A stretch of DNA of 11,287 nucleotides, taken from assembly GCA_903929895.1 (NCBI GenBank), contig CAIYWM010001018.1, positions 1-11,287 of the forward strand, given 5' to 3'. Positions 7,231 through 11,287 of this stretch are shown here, piece after piece (position 1 is the stretch's first letter; each line of letters starts with the position of its first letter). The DNA is from an uncultured Alphaproteobacteria bacterium (GTDB lineage Bacteria > Pseudomonadota > Alphaproteobacteria > Reyranellales > Reyranellaceae). The translations under genes were made by a program, and so were the position numbers. The notes under the pieces were generated by a model. It ran no database searches. It had not been told where the DNA came from and saw only the letters and a list, made by a program, of their open reading frames with translations.

Positions 7231-8121
7231 ATGCTGACCGATCATCAAATCGAGACCTACCGCCGTGACGGCTATCTCGTGATCCCGCGCCTGATCGACG
7301 GTGCACAGCTGGCCGAGCTTCGCTCCCTGACCGACCGGCTGGTCGCCGAAGCTCGTGGTGTCTCAGCCAATGACGAGCTCTACGATCTGGAGCCCAGCCA
7401 CAGCGCCACGATGCCCCGGGTGCGCAGGCTGAAGCCCGCCATCTTCAAGCGCCATGCCTTTTTCCGCGACCTTGCCCGCGCCCCGAAGATCACGTCCCTC
7501 CTCGCCCAGCTCATCGGCCCCGCCATCCGCCTACATGGCGGCAAGCTCAACATGAAGTCGGCGGGCTATGGCTCGCCAGTCGAGTGGCACCAGGACTGGG
7601 CGTTCTATCCGCACAGCAACGACGACGTGCTGGCGACCGGCATCTATCTCGACGATTGCGACGAGGCCAACGGGCCTCTCATGGTGTTGCCGGGCACACA
7701 TCACGGTCCGGTCCACAATCACCATGCCGACGGCCGCTTCTGCGGCGCGTTCGATCCCGAGACGAGCGGCGTCGACGTCGCCAAGGCCGTCCCTCTCATG
7801 GGCCCGGCGGGATCGATGACCATCCACCACGCGCGCCTGGTCCACGGCTCGGCGCTCAACCGTTCCAATCGCCAGCGCCGGCTCCTGCTGCACGAGTATG
7901 CCGCTGCCGATGCCTGGCCGCTGATGGGCGTGGCTGACTTCGACGAATTCAATAGCCGCATGGTGCTGGGCGAGCCGACGATCGAGCCGCGCGTGCGGCC
8001 GGCACCGGTCCGCATGCCCCTGCCTCCGGCCGATCACCAGGGCTCGATCTACGAGAACCAGCGCGGCTCGGGTCGGCGCTTCTTCGCCACCTACGAGGAG
8101 CAGCCCACCCTTGCCGGCTAG
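7231..8121 (+). CDS. Phytanoyl-CoA dioxygenase (PhyH)-family 2OG-Fe(II) oxygenase
   Basis: This is a 296-residue protein of the PhyH family, which hydroxylates small substrates such as acyl-CoAs or ectoine using Fe(II), oxygen and 2-oxoglutarate. It begins with the typical PhyH opening (QIETYRRDGYLVIPRLID, residues 6-23). The iron site is seen as VEWHQDWAFYPH with H120 and D122, and as HHARLVHGS with H205. Arginines around 211-217 (NRSNRQRRLLL) are placed to bind 2-oxoglutarate. The segment DEANGPLMVLPGTHHGPV (144-161) is characteristic. The ATG at 7231 was chosen because the conserved N-terminus starts there; an in-frame start at 7039 lies inside the divergent oxygenase gene. The next gene follows after 12 bases and is probably co-transcribed. 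Substrate unknown; no ectoine or fatty-acid genes are adjacent to suggest one. Confidence 0.92.
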   Translation: MLTDHQIETYRRDGYLVIPRLIDGAQLAELRSLTDRLVAEARGVSANDELYDLEPSHSATMPRVRRLKPAIFKRHAFFRDLARAPKITSLLAQLIGPAIRLHGGKLNMKSAGYGSPVEWHQDWAFYPHSNDDVLATGIYLDDCDEANGPLMVLPGTHHGPVHNHHADGRFCGAFDPETSGVDVAKAVPLMGPAGSMTIHHARLVHGSALNRSNRQRRLLLHEYAAADAWPLMGVADFDEFNSRMVLGEPTIEPRVRPAPVRMPLPPADHQGSIYENQRGSGRRFFATYEEQPTLAG

Positions 8122-8133
8122 GACCGGCCGCTC

Positions 8134-8688
8134 ATGATCACGCGGCGGCACGCGCTGGCCGTCTCCGGCCTTCTGCTCGCCGCGCAGCCCGCGTACGCTC
8201 AACATGTTCAATGGACGGATTGGCTCGGCACCTATGCCGGGACCGCCCGCTTCTATCGCTCGATCCCGCTGGAGGACATCGTCCCACCGCCCCCGTCGCC
8301 GCGACAGGAATTCGGCGACGCCTCGCCCTTCCCGGTTCAGTTCGCGGTGCGCAGCGACGATGACAGGCCGGCCGTATGGCTGCGCATCGATGGCGGACCG
8401 ATGCAGACCGACGAGGTCGGCGAAACGATGTTCTTCGGCCCGGTGACGGACGGCGTGGCCTCGCTGCGTTCGGCCGAAGCACGCGCCATGCCGCGGTCGG
8501 CGAGCCTGACGGTGCGGCCAAATCAACTCGGGACGTCGGCGCTGTTCAGCCATGCCGACGGCAGCTTCTGGCGACGTTACTTCACCGCCACCTTCACGTC
8601 GGCCGGCGCCGACGTGATCCTCTGGGTCTTCGACGCCACGGGCACGCGGGCCCGCACGTGGCGCGGCTCCACGGTCCGCCGAGCCTGA
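8134..8688 (+). CDS. Secreted protein of unknown function
   Basis: I do not recognise this 184-residue protein. It opens with a signal peptide, MITRRHALAVSGLLLAAQPA then YAQ, with cleavage probably after AYA near residue 22. The paired arginines before the hydrophobic core (TRRHALAVSG) are compatible with, but do not prove, Tat export. The mature part lacks membrane helices, cysteines and heme motifs. It contains a proline-rich turn (VPPPPSPR) and alternating polar and hydrophobic stretches such as VWLRIDGGP and ADVILWVFDATG, suggesting a beta-rich fold. AGGA at 8120-8123, 10 bases before the ATG, serves as ribosome-binding site and overlaps the PhyH stop codon. It is probably in one transcript with the PhyH gene, and it is convergent with the citrate synthase gene, stop codons 3 bases apart. 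Confidence 0.8.
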   Translation: MITRRHALAVSGLLLAAQPAYAQHVQWTDWLGTYAGTARFYRSIPLEDIVPPPPSPRQEFGDASPFPVQFAVRSDDDRPAVWLRIDGGPMQTDEVGETMFFGPVTDGVASLRSAEARAMPRSASLTVRPNQLGTSALFSHADGSFWRRYFTATFTSAGADVILWVFDATGTRARTWRGSTVRRA

Positions 8689-8700
8689 GACTCAGGTCGG
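8679..8700. terminator. Shared hairpin across convergent stop codons, possible bidirectional terminator
   Basis: CCGA (8679-8682) and CCTGA (8684-8688) pair with TCAGG (8692-8696) and TCGG (8697-8700), leaving one bulged G at 8683 and a 3-base loop GAC. The stop codons of both convergent genes (TGA at 8686-8688 on plus, TGA at 8694-8692 on minus) sit in the stem. Symmetry makes it usable from both strands, but neither side has a T-run, so termination is inferred from position and structure. Confidence 0.4.
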
Positions 8701-9777
8701 CCGCGGTCCGACGTAAGTCGACTGCGGCCGGATGAGGCGCCCGCCCTTCTCCTGCTCGAAGATGTGGGCGCACCAGCCCGCGGCGCGACCGACGGCGAAC
8801 AAAGCAGTGAACGCACTGCGCGGCATATCGAGCGCTTCCAGCAGGAGTGCGGTGTAGTACTCGACGTTGGTGTCGAGCCGCTGCTTCGGCTTGTACTTGC
8901 GCAATGAGGCGATGGCGCTGCGCTCGACCTCGACCGCAAAGGCCAGGCGCCCCGCCGTTTGCGGCAGCATCCCCACGGCTTTCTTCAGCACGTCGGCTCG
9001 CGGATCGCGCTTCTTGTAGACGCGATGGCCGAAGCCCATCAGGCGCGTGCCCTTGGCAAAGGCGTCGTCCAGCCACGCCTCGGCGCGCTCGGGCGATCCG
9101 ATCTCGTCAAACATGTCGAGCACGGGCCCCGGCGCGCCCCCATGCAGCGGCCCTTTCAGGGCGCAGAGCGCCGCCAGGACCGAGGAGATCAGCCCGGCTC
9201 GTGTCGAGGCGACGACCCTCGCCGTGAACGTCGAGGCGTTGAAGCCGTGGTCGGTCACCGTCGCTAGGTAGGTATCGAGACCCTTTTCGAAGGCCTCGTC
9301 GGCACGACTGCCGCGGATCATGCGCAGGAGATCCTGCGCCGTCGTGAGCGTCGGATCCGGCGCGAGGGCCGCCCTGGAGTCGGCCGCCCTCAGCAATGCC
9401 GCCAGAAAGACCGGCAGCGCACCGCAGATCACATAATGATGGGGCATGGGATCGGAGTCCGGCAGCATGCCGAGGCCGACACGCAGCCCCTCCACCGGGG
9501 TGAGGCCGGTGGTGGCCGAGAGTAGCTTCGGCACGTCCGCGAACGCGCGGACGCGCGCCGCAGCCAGTCCTGCCCGGACGGCCAACTCGTCACCGCCGCC
9601 CTCGGCGAAGCCTTCCCACAGAAGTGCAGCGACGCCCTCGAAGCCGCGCGTCTTCACGAGGTCCTCGATCGCCTGTCCGCGGACGATCAGCCGGCCGGCC
9701 TCCCCGTCCACCTCGCTCATCACCGTGTCGGCCACGATCACACCGTCGAGCCCGCTGTCCACCCGTGTCTGCAGCAT
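8692..9777 (-). CDS. Citrate synthase / 2-methylcitrate synthase-family protein
   Basis: This is a 361-residue protein of the citrate synthase family, which condenses an acyl-CoA (acetyl- or propionyl-CoA) with oxaloacetate. Motifs in order are DHGFNASTFTARV (H177), GPLHGGAPG with catalytic H212, GFGHRVYKKRDPRADVLK with catalytic H251 and substrate-binding R260, and RLDTNVEYYTALLLEAL (301-317). A final GGRLIRPQSTYVG matches the C-terminal arginine region. In the well-known NVDF motif the catalytic Asp is replaced here by Glu (E306 in TNVEYY). I recall NVE in a clade of related synthases, so it need not mean inactivity. The length fits the short bacterial type. The ATG at 9777 is supported by AAGGGGA about 6 bases upstream; an ATG at 9813 is less likely. 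It is divergent from the HTH-citrate synthase gene. Whether its substrate is acetyl- or propionyl-CoA cannot be told. Confidence 0.92.
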   Translation of the reverse strand: MLQTRVDSGLDGVIVADTVMSEVDGEAGRLIVRGQAIEDLVKTRGFEGVAALLWEGFAEGGGDELAVRAGLAAARVRAFADVPKLLSATTGLTPVEGLRVGLGMLPDSDPMPHHYVICGALPVFLAALLRAADSRAALAPDPTLTTAQDLLRMIRGSRADEAFEKGLDTYLATVTDHGFNASTFTARVVASTRAGLISSVLAALCALKGPLHGGAPGPVLDMFDEIGSPERAEAWLDDAFAKGTRLMGFGHRVYKKRDPRADVLKKAVGMLPQTAGRLAFAVEVERSAIASLRKYKPKQRLDTNVEYYTALLLEALDMPRSAFTALFAVGRAAGWCAHIFEQEKGGRLIRPQSTYVGPRPT

Positions 9778-9807
9778 CGAAAATCCCCTTGCTGGTTCGG
9801 GTTCTAC

Positions 9808-9852
9808 ATTCAATCCAGTCTATGTATTGTCAATATTGACTGATTTAATCCA
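9808..9852. repeat. Pair of direct repeats ATTYAATCCA flanking the palindrome
   Basis: ATTCAATCCA (9808-9817) and ATTTAATCCA (9843-9852) match at 9 of 10 bases, 35 bases apart and on either side of the palindrome. The downstream copy abuts the predicted plus-strand -10. They could be accessory half-sites for a regulator or chance similarity in a short AT-rich stretch. Confidence 0.35.
9829..9840. promoter_or_regulatory. Perfect palindrome overlapping both -35 elements, candidate operator
   Basis: GTCAATATTGAC reads identically on both strands and sits where the -35 boxes of the two divergent promoters overlap. CAGTC (9816-9820) and GACTG (9838-9842) form a second, wider dyad partly sharing it. 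A dimeric regulator bound here could control both genes. The obvious candidate is the helix-turn-helix protein encoded immediately downstream. Perfect symmetry is observed; the function is inferred. Confidence 0.5.
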
Positions 9853-9861
9853 TAATAAGAA

Positions 9862-11067
9862 ATGGCAATCGAATGGCTCACCTCCAAGGAAGCGGCGCGG
9901 CGCCTGGGCGTTTCGGCGGCCACGCTCTACGCCTACGTGAGCCGCGGCCTGCTGCGCTCGGAAGCCACGAATGGCCAGCGTGAGCGGCGCTACAGGGCCG
10001 ACGACGTTGCGCAGCTCAAGCGTCGCCGCGACGTTGGCCGCAAGGCCGAATCGATCGCCGCCAATGCGCTCGACTTCGGCACGCCCGTTCTGGAGTCCTC
10101 GCTCACGCTGATCGAGAACGGCCGCCTCTTCTATCGCGGCCAGGACGCCGCTCGGCTGGCCCGCAACAGCTCCCTGGAACAGGTCGCGCAACTTCTCTGG
10201 GACTGCGACGACCGGCCCTTCGCCGCCCGCAACCTCCCGCCTATGTCGGCCGCCCTGCGCAGCGCCTGGCAGGCCGCCTCGGCTCTTCCACCCGTCGATG
10301 CCTGTCTCGTTCTGCTGCCAGCGGCATCGCGCTGGGACCATCCCAGCTGGGTGGAGGATCGCTCCGCCATGCTCGGCACGGGGGCGCGCATCCTGCGGCT
10401 GCTCGCGGCCGCGGTAACCGGCCAGCCGCTCTCCGACCGGCCGATCCACGAACAGGTGGCCACCGCCTGGAACGTTCCGCCCGAGCACGCGCCTCTGATC
10501 CGTGCCGCCCTCGTCCTGTCGGCCGACCACGAATTCAATGCCTCGGCCTTCGCCGCGCGTGTCGTAGCGTCAACCGGCGCCAATCTCTACGCCTCCACGA
10601 TGGCGGGACTGGTGGCGATCAACGGGCCGCGTCATGGCGGACTGACGCGCCGCGTGGCTGATCTGCTCACCGATCTCGCGGAAAGGCCCGAGATCGACGC
10701 CGAGATCGCGCGCCGGGTGAGCGGGCGAATTTACATCCCGGGGTTCGGCCACCAGCTCTATCCGGACGGCGACGTGCGTGCTCTCGTCCTCTTCGAAATG
10801 ATGCGAGAGCTCGCCTCCGGCTCTTCAGAGCTGGCTTTCGCCGAGCGCGTGGCAAGCGCCGTCGAGCAGCAGATCGACCGCAAGCCGACCGTCGATTTCG
10901 CGACGGTGACACTTGCACGGGTTCTCTGCCTGCCGAAGGATTATGCCCTGGCCCTGTTCCTCCTCGGACGCACCGTCGGATGGATCGCGCATGCCATCGA
11001 GCAAGCCACACACGGTGCGTTGATTCGCCCGCGTGCGCGCTATACGGGGCCGCGCCCGCCGGCCTGA
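9862..11067 (+). CDS. MerR-like helix-turn-helix / citrate synthase fusion protein
   Basis: This is a 401-residue fusion. Residues 5-57 form a MerR/excisionase-type winged helix-turn-helix (LTSKEAARRLGVSAATLYAY, then SRGLL, RRY and DDVAQL). Residues from about 70 to the end form a citrate synthase domain. Catalytic positions appear intact: H223 in ADHEFNASAF, H258 in NGPRHGG, H297 in GFGHQLY, R306 in GDVRAL, and Asp D345 in KPTVDF. R389 lies near the C-terminal RPRARYTG. So it could be an enzyme, a metabolite-sensing transcription factor, or both. The usual GFGHRVYK is altered to GFGHQLYP, which could change substrate handling. Such fusions exist in proteobacterial annotations as citrate synthase family proteins; I know of none characterised. 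The ATG at 9862 begins just before the HTH, with no Shine-Dalgarno sequence. It is divergent from the stand-alone synthase. Confidence 0.9.
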   Translation: MAIEWLTSKEAARRLGVSAATLYAYVSRGLLRSEATNGQRERRYRADDVAQLKRRRDVGRKAESIAANALDFGTPVLESSLTLIENGRLFYRGQDAARLARNSSLEQVAQLLWDCDDRPFAARNLPPMSAALRSAWQAASALPPVDACLVLLPAASRWDHPSWVEDRSAMLGTGARILRLLAAAVTGQPLSDRPIHEQVATAWNVPPEHAPLIRAALVLSADHEFNASAFAARVVASTGANLYASTMAGLVAINGPRHGGLTRRVADLLTDLAERPEIDAEIARRVSGRIYIPGFGHQLYPDGDVRALVLFEMMRELASGSSELAFAERVASAVEQQIDRKPTVDFATVTLARVLCLPKDYALALFLLGRTVGWIAHAIEQATHGALIRPRARYTGPRPPA

Positions 11068-11141
11068 TTCGGGTCACACCGGTTATCCACCAAAACGCTT
11101 TCTTGCGAGGGCCGCACGCGCGTGCTTAACGTCGCGCTTTA
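11068..11141. other. Intergenic region upstream of pyrB
   Basis: These 74 bases hold no gene. The palindrome GCACGCGCGTGC (11114-11125) lies exactly between a weak TTGCGA (11103-11108) and TTAACG (11126-11131), which are spaced by 17 bases and might form a pyrB promoter. TTATCCACC (11083-11091) resembles a DnaA box at 8 of 9 bases but is single. No terminator with a U-tract follows the upstream gene. Confidence 0.3.
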
Positions 11142-11287
11142 GTGACAAACAATCGCGCGGGCGTGCCGAGGTTGCCCCACCTTCTCGGCATCGAAGGTCT
11201 TTCGCCTGAAACGATTTCGGGCTTGCTGGACCTATCTGAAACCTACATCGACCAGAACAGGTCCGTCGCCAAACGGCGGGACATGCT
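11142..11287 (+). CDS. pyrB: Aspartate carbamoyltransferase catalytic chain, N-terminal part (3' end outside window)
   Basis: Forty-eight codons are visible before the right edge. The segment [20 protein letters not shown] (residues 11-30), followed by a helix ending in VAKRRDML, matches the N-terminus of alphaproteobacterial aspartate carbamoyltransferases. In these the next element would be the carbamoyl-phosphate loop STRT, here off the edge. The enzyme makes N-carbamoyl-aspartate from carbamoyl phosphate and aspartate in de novo pyrimidine synthesis, in the cytoplasm. The GTG at 11142 is the only start between an in-frame TAA at 11127-11129 and the conserved helix, apart from a GTG seven codons later. 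No Shine-Dalgarno sequence is seen. Ornithine carbamoyltransferase is a less likely alternative because the HLLGIEGLS wording is typical of PyrB. Confidence 0.85.
   Translation, partial: MTNNRAGVPRLPHLLGIEGLSPETISGLLDLSETYIDQNRSVAKRRDM

Larger units (their letters stand above)
9778..9861. promoter_or_regulatory. AT-rich divergent promoter region between the two citrate synthase-type genes
   Basis: These 84 bases are markedly AT-richer than the genes on either side. For the plus-strand gene, TTGTCA (9827-9832) and CATAAT (9851-9856) are spaced by 18 bases. Transcription would start within a base of the ATG at 9862, which lacks a Shine-Dalgarno sequence. For the minus-strand gene, a perfect consensus -35 TTGACA lies at 9833-9828. 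Its -10 is less clear (AATGTA at 9810-9805 with 17-base spacing), and AAGGGGA before 9777 is the ribosome-binding site. The two -35 elements overlap on opposite strands. Confidence 0.6.

Noticed and set aside
7531..8553. 340-codon open frame on the minus strand
   Set aside because: It lies opposite the PhyH gene and the secreted protein gene, spans their junction, and has Arg/His/Gly-rich composition without family motifs.
9829..9840. Reading the palindrome as a classical MerR operator between -35 and -10 of a 19-20 base spacer
   Set aside because: The palindrome overlaps the -35 elements and does not sit inside a stretched spacer. The plus-strand promoter has an 18-base spacer, so the distortion mechanism of MerR is not supported.
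9820..10530. 236-codon open frame on the minus strand
   Set aside because: It is antisense to the HTH and first part of the citrate synthase domain of the plus-strand fusion and has no recognisable content.
11083..11091. DnaA-box-like TTATCCACC, possible replication origin
   Set aside because: It is one copy with an imperfect last base and no cluster of boxes, no AT-rich unwinding element and no dnaA, parAB or repABC genes nearby.
1..11287. Mobile elements, tRNA genes, CRISPR arrays, toxin-antitoxin or phage-defence genes
   Set aside because: No transposase or integrase motifs, tRNA-like cloverleaf sequences, spaced repeats or small overlapping toxin-antitoxin pairs were seen on either strand.

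Overview
The window is GC-rich double-stranded DNA with gene density, GTG starts and protein families typical of an alphaproteobacterium (my inference is Rhizobiales or Rhodospirillales such as a Reyranella/Bradyrhizobium relative; the genus cannot be fixed from this sequence). Ten complete genes and two edge-truncated genes account for nearly all of it. There are no RNA genes, CRISPR arrays, transposases or prophage genes.

Layout. (1) 1-2336, minus strand: most of a CPA1-type Na+/H+ antiporter with a C-terminal cyclic-nucleotide-binding domain, cut by the left edge. (2) 2403-3647, plus strand: an alpha/beta hydrolase directly abutting ruvX (YqgF nuclease), followed by a hairpin. (3) 3802-4116, plus strand: a small H-NS-family nucleoid protein. 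(4) 7185 down to 4157, minus strand: a tightly packed four-gene operon encoding a 2OG-Fe(II)-type oxygenase, a secreted amidohydrolase, a small secreted YtkA-like Met/His protein and a secreted di-heme cytochrome c peroxidase/MauG-family protein; two junctions are 4-base stop/start overlaps. (5) 7231-8688, plus strand: divergent from that operon, a PhyH-type dioxygenase and a secreted protein of unknown function. (6) 9777 down to 8692, minus strand: a citrate synthase-family enzyme. (7) 9862-11067, plus strand: divergent from it, an MerR-like helix-turn-helix domain fused to a complete second citrate synthase domain. (8) 11142-11287: the start of pyrB, cut by the right edge.

How the pieces may work together. 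The most interesting part is the divergent citrate synthase pair. An AT-rich 84-base gap separates a stand-alone synthase from a synthase fused to a DNA-binding domain, and that gap holds a perfect 12-base palindrome overlapping the -35 elements of both predicted promoters. This looks like a self-contained control circuit in which a citrate synthase fold may serve as the metabolite sensor of a transcription factor. The second notable part is the periplasmic redox operon, in which a MauG-like di-heme protein is translationally coupled to a small candidate copper-binding protein and a secreted metal-dependent hydrolase, beside two non-haem iron oxygenases of different families. From memory, ruvX and pyrB are often close neighbours in alphaproteobacteria, so everything between them here may be an accessory insertion.
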